Of a DNA stretch of 47,241 bases, positions 8,728 through 16,462 are shown one piece after another. The position numbers were made by a program, and so were the translations under genes. Each line of letters opens with the position of its first letter. Position 1 is the stretch's first letter. Origin of the DNA: Candidatus Pacearchaeota archaeon (GTDB lineage: Archaea; Nanobdellota; Nanobdellia; Pacearchaeales; GW2011-AR1); the NCBI GenBank assembly GCA_023133415.1, contig JAGLWM010000007.1, positions 1 through 47,241 of the forward strand, given 5' to 3'. The notes beneath the pieces are model-generated. The model made no database searches, was not told the origin of the DNA, and saw nothing but the letters and a program-made list of their open reading frames with translations.

Positions 8728-8793
8728 GCGCGAACAAAGAGCGCAACAAATCCGACCACCTACCACCGACCACCGACCACCAACTACCCACCC
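8728..8793 (+). repeat. GCGC hairpin followed by heptanucleotide repeat array
   Basis: A short inverted repeat GCGC...GAGCGCAAC (8728-8746) is followed by six heptads of consensus CCGACCA from 8752. The same layout (hairpin ending AGAGCGCAAC, then heptads) recurs at 45977-46035. The array lies in the noncoding gap between the tRNA region and the 3' end of the first circularly permuted GTPase gene. Confidence 0.7.
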
Positions 8794-8809
8794 CTACCAC
8801 CGAAGCTCC

Positions 8810-9565
8810 CTACTTCAACCCAATCCGACCTCTCTGCCAATCATCAATAATCCGAATCGCCGTCCTATTCTCATCAACCTCCCCGCCCTTCACCAAAAAA
8901 CCCTTCTTCTTACCCACGGACAAAAACACATCATAAACACTCAACCCATCCTCAAGCTCAACCTTATAGAACCGTTCCAAAATCCCCAAATCCTTCTTCA
9001 TCAAAAACTCAATAATCTTAATCGCCACCTTCTCCGGATTCCTAATCTTATGCGGATCCTTCGACGCAGTCAGCCCAATCCTAATCTTATCATCCCCAGC
9101 TGGAATAACTCCCGGCGAGTCCTGTATCCTAAGCTTCCCACTCCGAATCCACTCCGTCTTCCGCGTCGTCCCAGAAACACTCTTCACCTTCACCCTAGCA
9201 CCCGGCACCAACACATTAATCAAACTCGACTTGCCAGCATTCGGATAACCAACAATCCCCACACGCAAACTCTCCCGCTTCCAACCCTCCGCCATATCAC
9301 CCAAACTCTTCTTCAAAGCCCCAATCCCTCGCCTCTTCAACGCCGAAACGAAAAACCCACCCGGATACTCAACCTTCAACTTCTTTAAGTCAGAAGCCCC
9401 TATCAAATCACACTTATTAAAAACATAAACCAACATCTTCCCCATCTTCTCAACTTTACTAACAATCTCAGAATTCCTCGCAATCTCTGGCATCCGCGCA
9501 TCAACCACCAATAACACAACATCACTATTCCTCAATACATTCAAGACGACCGGCCAAAATCCCAT
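8810..9565 (-). CDS. Circularly permuted GTPase of the YlqF/RbgA-Nog2 superfamily, 251 aa
   Basis: The GTPase motifs are in permuted order: G4 NKCD (50-53), G5 SALK (74-77), G1 GYPNAGKSS (106-114), G2-like GTT (132-134) and G3 DSPG (149-152), then a small C-terminal helical domain. Members of this superfamily mostly act in assembly of the large ribosomal subunit. ATG 9565 (MGFWPVVLNVLRNSDVVLLV) fits the family N-terminus and lies about 25 nt after tttataa. An in-frame upstream start at 9583 is less likely. A PIN nuclease gene lies just upstream on the same strand and a second permuted GTPase at 11770; a shared ribosome-maturation role is inference. Confidence 0.9.
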   Translation of the reverse strand: MGFWPVVLNVLRNSDVVLLVVDARMPEIARNSEIVSKVEKMGKMLVYVFNKCDLIGASDLKKLKVEYPGGFFVSALKRRGIGALKKSLGDMAEGWKRESLRVGIVGYPNAGKSSLINVLVPGARVKVKSVSGTTRKTEWIRSGKLRIQDSPGVIPAGDDKIRIGLTASKDPHKIRNPEKVAIKIIEFLMKKDLGILERFYKVELEDGLSVYDVFLSVGKKKGFLVKGGEVDENRTAIRIIDDWQRGRIGLK

Positions 9566-9614
9566 ACAAATCAAAACAAACACAGAATTATAAATCTATC
9601 CAAACACAAACCAT

Positions 9615-10283
9615 TCACAAAAAATAACTTCTGGCCTGCCTAGAATCACAAATAAAACATTCTTCCAAGCCAAACTTTTTAACCCCAGCATCATAAGCAG
9701 TAATAATACCTTTATCCGCAACAAGAATCCCATTTCCATTCCCAGACTCCAAAGCCGAAACAACCAATTCTTTATCAGGAATAGATAACTTACTATTTTT
9801 ATCAAGCACCCTATAATCAAACCAATCAACAAATTCGTTCATCTCCTCCAAATCAACACCACCTTTCTCCGAACCATAAAGAGCCATCCCATCCTCCAAA
9901 ATATTACAAAGTCTTCCATATTCTTTAGCTCCCTTTTTAGCCAAATAAAACATATCATCTATATACTGTCTATCACTAAAAGTTCTTTTAAAATTACAAC
10001 CTCCGACCTTTTTCTTTTTCCTAGATTTACCTACCCCCTTCGCTATACCTTTATAATATTCAATATTCTCTCTTATTTCTGCTAAAACAGAAGAAACTGT
10101 TAAAACGCCCCCAACCCTTTTTTTAATTTTTTTATTAAACTCCGAAAGACCCACTATCCTAGCCTTATGCTCCTTAATAATAAAACCCTTACCCTCTATC
10201 TGAAAAATTGGAATTCCAGACCCATCCACATAAATCAGCCCATCACTCGGCAAATCATAATCTTCCCCATATCCATTCTTCAT
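9615..10283 (-). CDS. PIN-domain ribonuclease-like protein, 222 aa
   Basis: The scattered acidic residues of a PIN nuclease are visible: an N-terminal strand with Asp (GLIYVDGSG), a central V..E (TVSSVLAEIREN), then the C-terminal pair IPDKE and LVADKG before ITAYDAGVKKFG. This layout is like archaeal Nob1, the 16S rRNA 3'-end nuclease, and VapC toxins. No zinc ribbon typical of Nob1 is present, and a long Lys-rich insert (SRKKKKVGG) lies in the middle. ATG 10283 is chosen because tttttataag lies about 27 nt upstream; in-frame codons extend to 10337. No antitoxin gene adjoins, which favours a housekeeping RNA role. Assigned by pattern only. Confidence 0.6.
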   Translation of the reverse strand: MKNGYGEDYDLPSDGLIYVDGSGIPIFQIEGKGFIIKEHKARIVGLSEFNKKIKKRVGGVLTVSSVLAEIRENIEYYKGIAKGVGKSRKKKKVGGCNFKRTFSDRQYIDDMFYLAKKGAKEYGRLCNILEDGMALYGSEKGGVDLEEMNEFVDWFDYRVLDKNSKLSIPDKELVVSALESGNGNGILVADKGIITAYDAGVKKFGLEECFICDSRQARSYFL

Positions 10284-10498
10284 CCAAAAAAATGCAAAAA
10301 GCAACTTATAAAAATTACTATTACGAAGTTTCAACAAAACTTAATTCCCTATCACCTCAAAATCCGATTTCATCCGCTACCACCCAAAAATTAACAGTCC
10401 CCACTCACCAATCAAACACCTTATAAACAAAACCCAAATCCAAAATATACATCCAATTCCACATTTCTATATAAACAAGAAACTCCAATAAAACATAA

Positions 10499-10508
10499 AG
10501 GAGGTGAA
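10499..10508 (+). promoter_or_regulatory. Strong Shine-Dalgarno site of the 46-aa ORF
   Basis: The stretch aggaggtgaa, just before ATG 10511, is nearly a full match to the 16S rRNA 3' end. Most neighbouring genes have no ribosome binding site at all, so this site supports translation of the short ORF that follows. Confidence 0.7.
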
Positions 10509-10510
10509 AA

Positions 10511-10651
10511 ATGATAGTTGAAGTAAAAGTACTCTACGATGACATCAACAACCAAGGTCGCGAAAGAGACGAAGTATTTCGTGCGATTGATAGAGCAATG
10601 AACGGCGCCACATGGGAAAAATACGGCGACGGATTTATAGCCAGAAGATAA
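10511..10651 (+). CDS. Small protein, 46 aa
   Basis: Unrecognised short protein beginning MIVEVKVLYDDINNQGRERD and ending GDGFIARR. The predicted pattern is strand-helix-strand with mixed charge, no membrane segment and no Cys. Support is the very strong ribosome binding site 2-3 nt before the ATG, good codon structure and a clean stop. It may form a two-gene unit with the 29-aa ORF starting 2 nt after its stop. Function unknown. Confidence 0.65.
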   Translation: MIVEVKVLYDDINNQGRERDEVFRAIDRAMNGATWEKYGDGFIARR

Positions 10652-10652
10652 A

Positions 10653-10742
10653 ATGGCAAAAAACTCTAATCGATCTATGACTGCCGATAAGGCCCTTAGA
10701 CACGAAACAAAAAATTTATTTATTTATTATCTGACATTCTAA
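10653..10742 (+). CDS. Possible 29-aa peptide downstream of the 46-aa ORF
   Basis: It starts one base after the stop of the preceding ORF (TAA, a, ATG) and reads MAKNSNRSMTADKALRHE, then an aromatic/hydrophobic C-terminus. The tight spacing is the only support; it could equally be chance. Confidence 0.3.
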   Translation: MAKNSNRSMTADKALRHETKNLFIYYLTF

Positions 10743-10778
10743 ATCTCTTCCCCATTTTACCCCCAATACTTACAAAAA

Positions 10779-10787
10779 TTTATATAG
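10779..10787 (+). promoter_or_regulatory. TATA-like promoter element for the second Nudix gene
   Basis: The sequence tttatatag is centred about 24 nt before ATG 10807, with no ribosome binding site between; a leaderless-type promoter. Confidence 0.6.
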
Positions 10788-10806
10788 TCTACCCCTTTTT
10801 TAAAAT

Positions 10807-11262
10807 ATGCAAGACAAAACCCACTATGTCGCAGTCACCGGAATCATCCGAAACTCCGACGGCAAATACCTAATCTGCAAACGCTCTCAAAACGAAAAAA
10901 TCTTCCCAAATAAATGGTGTGTCCCGGGAGGAAAAATCCAAATCAAAGACTTCATCAATACACCAAAAGACACCTCTGACCACTGGTTCGACATTTTTGA
11001 AAAAATCCTCCAAAAAGAAATCCTCGAAGAAACCGCCCTCACAATCAAAAACATTGGCTATGTCTCAAACCTCGCCCTAATCCGACCAAACGGCTACTCA
11101 ACAATAATCATCTCACTCCACGCCGATCACGACGCTGGAGAAGTCCAATTGCAAGAAGATGAACTAACCGACCATGCTTGGGTAACTTTAGAAGAAGCAA
11201 AAAATTATGATTTAATTGAGAATATCTGGGAACAAATTGAGAAAGTGGAAAATAAAAAATAA
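10807..11262 (+). CDS. Nudix hydrolase, 151 aa
   Basis: N-terminal strands HYVAVTGIIRNSDGKYLICKRS and FPNKWCVPGGKIQIKD lead into a Nudix box that is split by an insert: GGKIQ, then about 20 residues, then QKEILEETALTI. The acidic core (E-x2-EE) is present but the usual Gly after EE is Ala. MutT/Ap4A-like pyrophosphohydrolase activity on a nucleoside diphosphate derivative is likely; substrate unknown. Codon style is that of the core genes. The small ORFs that follow have their own TATA box. Confidence 0.85.
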   Translation: MQDKTHYVAVTGIIRNSDGKYLICKRSQNEKIFPNKWCVPGGKIQIKDFINTPKDTSDHWFDIFEKILQKEILEETALTIKNIGYVSNLALIRPNGYSTIIISLHADHDAGEVQLQEDELTDHAWVTLEEAKNYDLIENIWEQIEKVENKK

Positions 11263-11296
11263 AAAGAATTTTAAATATCGATTTCTTAATATAAAT

Positions 11297-11416
11297 ATGA
11301 CAGCGAAAAAGAAAGCTAATAATAATAAAAAGATAAACATTAAAATGAAAAGCTCATCAAGTTCCGCATACAAAAAGGGCAAAGCTGCATTGAAAAGATT
11401 AAGAAGTAGAAATTAG
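11297..11416 (+). CDS. Small highly basic protein, 39 aa
   Basis: MTAKKKANNNKKINIKMKSS, then a Ser run and KKGKAALKRLRSRN. Lys/Arg make up about 40 percent, suggesting nucleic-acid or ribosome contact. ATG 11297 lies about 24 nt after ttttaaata (11270-11278). An upstream in-frame start would overlap the Nudix gene. The next gene begins 1 nt after the stop, so the two are probably co-transcribed. No family recognised. Confidence 0.6.
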   Translation: MTAKKKANNNKKINIKMKSSSSSAYKKGKAALKRLRSRN

Positions 11417-11417
11417 T

Positions 11418-11720
11418 ATGAACATAGAAGAGTACAAAATTGAAATAACTATAATTCTTGTAGCATTATTTTGTACAATTTCAGTCTTACTAATTAGCAA
11501 CCAATTTCCAAATAAACAAATATTAGCCTTAACAATATTAACACTCTTATTGCCCACCATTTACCAAATTGGACATATTATTTCAAAAGAATATATTCGA
11601 GCAAAAAATGAACATGACTTCTCTATTCTTCAGAATACAATAGAAATCATTAAAGAAGAAAATAAAGACCTAAAAGAAATCTTAAAAGATTATGGAATAG
11701 AATTCGAAGAAGAAAATTAA
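11418..11720 (+). CDS. Small membrane protein with C-terminal coiled coil, 100 aa
   Basis: Two closely spaced transmembrane helices (about 9-26 IEITIILVALFCTISVLLIS and 33-54 KQILALTILTLLLPTIYQIG) are followed by a charged helix with heptad periodicity (NTIEIIKEENKDLKEILKDYG). It starts one base after the basic 39-aa ORF. No known family; a membrane anchor or a partner of the basic protein is a guess. Confidence 0.65.
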   Translation: MNIEEYKIEITIILVALFCTISVLLISNQFPNKQILALTILTLLLPTIYQIGHIISKEYIRAKNEHDFSILQNTIEIIKEENKDLKEILKDYGIEFEEEN

Positions 11721-11769
11721 TTTACCCTTATTCTAAATCCCTCACACACTCTACAAACCACACAACTCA

Positions 11770-12660
11770 CTATCCACTAGCCACAATACGACCTTCCTGC
11801 CAATCCCTAAGCACCAATCTCGTCGTCCGATCCTCATCAATCTTTCCACCCTTACTTAAAAAACCCTTCTTTTTTCCAAGCTTCTCAATCAAAACCTCGA
11901 CATCTCCTTTCGCCTCAATTCCATAAAACTTCTCAATCTCTTCAGAATAATCCTTCATTAAAAAAGTCACCGCTCTCTCTGGATCCCTTACGTCACTATA
12001 ACTCCGAGCACCAACCTTAACATCCTCAGCAAAACCTTTTTTCTCAGTGGTATACCTATCAACAGGAATCACTCCAGGCGTATCCAAAATGAGTATACCC
12101 TCACTCATCCGAATCTTCTGCAACCCCTTCGTAAACCCAGCCTTCGCCCCAACCCCAGCAGCACCACGCCGAGCTACAAAATTAATCACAGAACTTTTTC
12201 CTGCATTCGGAAAACCAATTACCCCCACATTTATCCTTTTCCAACTCTCTTCCCCTTTATCTTTCATTCCTTCTTTATCACCTGCGGATTTTCGCAAAGC
12301 CAAAATCCGTTTAGCCTCCATCTTAATTCGAGCCTTCAACTCCCCGAGCCCAATCCCCTTCGTCGCCGAAACAAAAACATACGGCCTCATCCACTTAGGC
12401 AAACTCTTTTCCACCTTCTCCACATCAACCAAATCCGACTTATTCAAAACGTAAACCAGCTTCTTTCCCGCATCCAAAACATCCTTCTCTATTTCTAAAT
12501 TCCGCGTCTCCTCAATAAACCGCACATCCAGCACTTCCAAAACAATATCCGAAATATCAATCACTTTCTTCATCACATCCGGATACTTCGCCCTCTGTTT
12601 CTTAATATTAGCAATCCTACCAGTATGCCGCGAACCAAAACTATAACGCACTCTTACCAT
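11770..12660 (-). CDS. Circularly permuted GTPase (YlqF/YawG-like), 296 aa
   Basis: A second permuted GTPase: G4 NKSD (73-76), G5 SAT (98-100), G1 GFPNAGKSS (149-157), a G2 region with GFTKG (175-179) and G3 DTPG (193-196). The N-terminus MVRVRYSFGSRHTGRIANIK is basic, as expected for an rRNA-binding extension. The C-terminal KKGFLSKGGKIDEDRTTRLVLRDWQEGRI is closely similar to the end of the first GTPase (8810-9565), marking them as paralogues. Probable factor in large-subunit ribosome assembly. It is monocistronic, with opposing genes on both sides. Confidence 0.9.
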   Translation of the reverse strand: MVRVRYSFGSRHTGRIANIKKQRAKYPDVMKKVIDISDIVLEVLDVRFIEETRNLEIEKDVLDAGKKLVYVLNKSDLVDVEKVEKSLPKWMRPYVFVSATKGIGLGELKARIKMEAKRILALRKSAGDKEGMKDKGEESWKRINVGVIGFPNAGKSSVINFVARRGAAGVGAKAGFTKGLQKIRMSEGILILDTPGVIPVDRYTTEKKGFAEDVKVGARSYSDVRDPERAVTFLMKDYSEEIEKFYGIEAKGDVEVLIEKLGKKKGFLSKGGKIDEDRTTRLVLRDWQEGRIVASG

Positions 12661-12771
12661 TTATTATTAAATACAATCCAATATAAAAACATTCCTAAAT
12701 AAAACGCCTTATCATTCTCCATAAATACCATCAAATCCAAAAATTTAAAAGATAGTATACCACGCAAATAT

Positions 12772-13347
12772 ATGACAATATTAGAAAAAATACAACTTGG
12801 AAAAAACGCATATGCGAATATACACGAAGCACCCTATAATTTAACAACATCTGAACAAAGACAACAATGGATTCGAGAAGAAAAGTCATGCTTCGATAAA
12901 AAAATTCTTGAATTCTGGAAATTATATTGCACCCCTTTTTCAAAAAAGGATGAATGTATTCTACCAATAGAAGCAGAGCAAGACGAAAGAAGAAGATTCA
13001 TAAAATACCCAATTATGACACTAGAAATAGACTCACTAACGAAAAATTATATAGTCGGAGGTTTATGGATAGATGATATAAAAATAAACCCTAATAAAAA
13101 AGAAAAAACAGCATCCATTCATTTAAAACTATTAAGAGAAAATAGAAATTTAGCGTATCCCTTTTTTGAAAAATTCATAAAATCGGTAAATCACAAATAC
13201 GATTACATATATGCAGGATGGGGACAAAGAGAAATTAAAGATGACCCGACTAACTTTTTACAAAATTGGAAATTCGAAGTTAATAAAACGGCATGGGGCA
13301 ATCGAGCTTTATTAAAATTAGATGACCTTCGAGATACTAAATCCTAA
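12772..13347 (+). CDS. Hypothetical protein, 191 aa
   Basis: I do not recognise the family. It is a soluble, aromatic-rich protein with several Trp. Central strands MTLEIDSLTKNYIVGGLWID and KEKTASIHLKLLRENRNLAY, then YDYIYAGWGQREI, are loosely reminiscent of an acetyltransferase-type alpha/beta fold, but no acetyl-CoA loop is convincing. tttaaaag about 25 nt upstream supports a leaderless start. Codons are A/T-ending, unlike core genes, so it may be acquired. It converges on the MutS-related gene with 6 nt between stops. Confidence 0.7.
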   Translation: MTILEKIQLGKNAYANIHEAPYNLTTSEQRQQWIREEKSCFDKKILEFWKLYCTPFSKKDECILPIEAEQDERRRFIKYPIMTLEIDSLTKNYIVGGLWIDDIKINPNKKEKTASIHLKLLRENRNLAYPFFEKFIKSVNHKYDYIYAGWGQREIKDDPTNFLQNWKFEVNKTAWGNRALLKLDDLRDTKS

Positions 13348-13353
13348 AAAATC

Positions 13354-15177
13354 CTATTTCTTTTTCATCTTATCAAACAAAAACCCAAAATATTCGCCCC
13401 CATTGGCTTTCGTCATACGCTCCACAATCAACTCTGGCGTCGAACTGGCTAACCTTCCCAAAACCGGATTATGATTCACAATCAAATTAAAATCCTCATC
13501 TAATCCACTCGCCTCAATCCCATCCACTCTTGCACCCTCAGGCAACGCCTTAGCAATCTCCGCCCCCAAATGCGTAGCTAAGATCACGAAACAGCCCTTC
13601 CCAATAAAATACTCAGCGGTCGCCCCAATAATCTTCCCAGCAACACCAGGCTCCGTCACAGCCTCAAGCTCGTCCGCCAAAATCAAAATTTTCCCTCGGC
13701 TTGCCTTCTCTCCTTCCAACCAGCGACTTTCCCCGACCTTCGAAAGTTGAGAAAGTAGCGTCTCAAACGCCCCCTTACTCGTCGACCCCTTAGTCTTAGC
13801 AAAATAATAAACTTCATCAAAAATCGGACACTTAAACTCACCCACAACAGGTAACCCTATTCTAAACAAACTAATATTTTGTAACACATGCTCCAAAAGC
13901 GTCGTCTTCCCACCAGAATTCGCCCCAGTCAAAATCGAACATTTGGCCCCACTATCCAAAATAAAACTAATTGGCTGCGCCTTATCCAAAAACATATTCA
14001 AACAATCTTCCAAATACAAATCCTCACCAAAAACCGGAAATTTTTTTTCGAATTTTATCTTCCGTTCTTCATCTTTCTCCCCCTGCCCCCCGACCACCGA
14101 CTCCCGACTACCAACCTCCGACTCTACGTCCATCCACTCCGCAACCCCATTACAAAAATCTTCCACAAGAATTTCCGCCTCAAGCTTCCTAAGAATTTCT
14201 GGTATACCCTTCAATTTCGCAGCATTCCGCTTAACCCTCTCCGCAACATCCGTAAACTCCGTCGCACTCTGCAACCTAATCTGCGCCTCAAGCTCCTTAT
14301 AATCAATCGTCACAGGCACACCCAAATTAAAAACATGCTCACTAATCCCACTCCTCCCAATCGCCCCCTGCACAATCTTCAAAATCCCCTCAGGCATCTT
14401 CCCCTCACCCAACATCTTCATCAATCCTTCACCAGAAATCGTCATCTCCTTAATCTTCTCCCCAATATCCTCATTAATCTCCTCCAAAACCTTCTCAACC
14501 TCACCCTCTGAAATAATCTTCCCCTCCTTATTCTCCAACAACGCAAAACTATCAATCAACAAATCCAAACATTCCCGAACCTCCACCGAAACATCCACCC
14601 CGTTCAAAATCGCAAAATTCTCCCGCCATCCCGACAATTCCTCCAAAAACCTCTCCAAATAAGCATCCTCGGCACTATTCAAAAAAACACTTTGTGGCAA
14701 CCTCTCCAAAACCCCACGAAAATCTTCACAATCCACCACCTGCACAACATCATACCTCTCCAAATCACTCACATCATTCTGATTCGTCAACAAAACAACC
14801 CCGCATCCCAACTCATTCAACCTCACAAACGTGCCCTCATCCTCTGTCACAACAACAACATCATACCTCGGCTTCCAACTCGCCCGCAGCCTACCTAAAT
14901 CCTTCAAAAAATCTCCATCCATATTTTTCAACCCAGCAAAAAATTCCTGCCTCCTCTTTACTTCCTCTAATCCACAATCAACCCCAAAACAATTCCAAAT
15001 ATTACCAGTCTCACTAAAAACAAACTTCGAAGAAATTTTGGACAAAACTTTTGTATGAATTGATTTTGCATCCCGAGTTTTATAAATAGAGCTACTATTG
15101 TTTTTAATTAAGGACTTACCAGAATTAAACGGCGATAAATTATTTTCCAAAACAAATTTTACCAACTCTTCTCGCAT
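13354..15177 (-). CDS. MutS-related ATPase (MutS domain V), 607 aa
   Basis: The C-terminal third is a MutS-type ABC ATPase: Walker A GANSGGKTTLL (about 417-427), the family GSTSKGAFETLLSQL segment, Walker B ILILADELEAV (497-507) and the His switch ILATHLG. The upstream half is helical and lacks the MutS mismatch-recognition domain with its Phe-x-Glu motif; no Smr nuclease domain follows. It is therefore a MutS2-like or archaeal MutS-family ATPase that probably acts on branched DNA or stalled ribosomes, not a classic mismatch sensor. ATG 15177 lies about 25 nt after ttataaag. Residues 352-363 are encoded by five heptanucleotide repeats (14090-14124). Confidence 0.87.
   Translation of the reverse strand: MREELVKFVLENNLSPFNSGKSLIKNNSSSIYKTRDAKSIHTKVLSKISSKFVFSETGNIWNCFGVDCGLEEVKRRQEFFAGLKNMDGDFLKDLGRLRASWKPRYDVVVVTEDEGTFVRLNELGCGVVLLTNQNDVSDLERYDVVQVVDCEDFRGVLERLPQSVFLNSAEDAYLERFLEELSGWRENFAILNGVDVSVEVRECLDLLIDSFALLENKEGKIISEGEVEKVLEEINEDIGEKIKEMTISGEGLMKMLGEGKMPEGILKIVQGAIGRSGISEHVFNLGVPVTIDYKELEAQIRLQSATEFTDVAERVKRNAAKLKGIPEILRKLEAEILVEDFCNGVAEWMDVESEVGSRESVVGGQGEKDEERKIKFEKKFPVFGEDLYLEDCLNMFLDKAQPISFILDSGAKCSILTGANSGGKTTLLEHVLQNISLFRIGLPVVGEFKCPIFDEVYYFAKTKGSTSKGAFETLLSQLSKVGESRWLEGEKASRGKILILADELEAVTEPGVAGKIIGATAEYFIGKGCFVILATHLGAEIAKALPEGARVDGIEASGLDEDFNLIVNHNPVLGRLASSTPELIVERMTKANGGEYFGFLFDKMKKK
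14090..14124 (+). repeat. Heptanucleotide repeat array inside the MutS-related gene
   Basis: Five units (CCGACCA, CCGACTC, CCGACTA, CCAACCT, CCGACTC) lie antisense to the gene and encode the linker EVGSRESVVGG, in a region that otherwise separates two helical segments. Confidence 0.8.
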
Positions 15178-15232
15178 GAGCGAAAACACGAAAACTTCTT
15201 TATAATTATTATTGTGATTTAATATCGACTGT

Positions 15233-15640
15233 TTAACTCACAAACTTGCTTAACTCACTTAATTTCTTACACTCTTCTAAAAAGTTACCAATCAATTCAT
15301 TAAATCTTTCATAAGTCTCAAAATTATCCCTAATTGGACTCTGCCATCTACGTTTTCCTTTCATTACTGTTCTTTCCAGAATTTTCTTACATTTCTGAGC
15401 TAACGCAGTACATTCCCTATAGTTACCAGAATCAAAATCTTCGCTCATTTTAGCACAAGCTCTAACTACTCTGATTACCGGGCCATCAACATCGTTGCCA
15501 TTTTCGATAATTTTTAACATATTATTAACCTCATCCAAAATTAATGCAAGAATCTTTTTTTGATCATTAAAACGTTTCTCCAATCCAAAATTTCCAAGCG
15601 AAGTTACCAATCTATTACTATCTTCACTCTCAATTGCCAT
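15233..15640 (-). CDS. Hypothetical helical protein, about 135 aa
   Basis: All-helical, charged sequence (RFNDQKKILALILDEVNNML, RECTALAQKCKKILERTV) with no membrane segment; family not recognised. ATG 15640 is taken; an in-frame GTG lies 6 nt upstream. A/T-ending codons mark it as unlike the core genes. It is divergent from a 5'-truncated aminotransferase fragment starting 60 nt away, an arrangement that repeats the 1632/1986 pair. Confidence 0.55.
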   Translation of the reverse strand: MAIESEDSNRLVTSLGNFGLEKRFNDQKKILALILDEVNNMLKIIENGNDVDGPVIRVVRACAKMSEDFDSGNYRECTALAQKCKKILERTVMKGKRRWQSPIRDNFETYERFNELIGNFLEECKKLSELSKFVS

Positions 15641-15700
15641 TCTCACTTTTTTAAATTTTTTCGAAATTGTTAAAATATCTGCTTTAAATTGCTGAAAATC

Positions 15701-16453
15701 ATGTGCAATTTTTTAAACGCAAAACCAGTTATTGTAAAAACAAATCCAGACTTTACAATTAACATAGAAAATCTGAAACAGGCCATATCTCCTAAAACGA
15801 AAGCGATTTTAATTAATTCTCCAAATAATCCGACGGGATATGTATATTCAAAAAAAGAACTAGAACAAATAGTTGAAATTGCAGAGCAAAATGATTTATG
15901 GATAATCTCGGATGAAATATATGAGGACTTTGATTATGAAAATAAATTTGTGAGTGTAGGTGAATTATATGACAAGGCAATTGTGCTCGGAGGTTTCTCA
16001 AAAAAATTTGCACTGACGGGATTACGACTCGGATATATAATTGGACCGAAACAAATTATCGACGACATGATAAAATTGCAACAGTATACATATGTTTGCG
16101 CACCGAGTATAGTTCAATATGCCGTAGCAAAAAACTTTAATATAGACATTTCATCTGAAATAGATTCTTTTAAAAAAAGAAGGGATATAATATACGATCT
16201 CTTGAAAAATTCGTTTGAAATTACAAAACCCTCTGGTGCATTTTACATCTATCCAAAACTTCCAAAAGAAATTTCGGCAACATCATTCTCTAAAAAATGT
16301 CTCGAGAATAATTTAATTATAGTCCCAGGCTCAGCATTTAGTAAAACCGATAATTATTTCAGAATTTCATATGCAACTAGTAAAGATGAATTGAAACGTG
16401 GCGCTCAAGTTTTAATAAAAACAATAAACGAAATGAAAGCGCATAATCCTTAA
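15701..16453 (+). pseudogene. Class I/II aminotransferase, N-terminally truncated
   Basis: PLP-dependent fold-type I aminotransferase. It retains NSPNNPTGYVYSKKEL, the PLP-phenol Asp in IISDEIYEDFDY, the Schiff-base Lys in GGFSKKFALTGLRLGY, and the C-terminal Arg motif FRISYATS that binds the substrate carboxylate. At 250 aa it is about 130 residues shorter than the usual 370-400 aa. The missing part holds the N-terminal arm and the first PLP-phosphate loop. The DNA upstream belongs to an opposing gene, so the 5' part was probably lost by rearrangement. Activity is unlikely. Acquired-type codon use. Confidence 0.8.
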
Positions 16454-16462
16454 TTAAACCAT

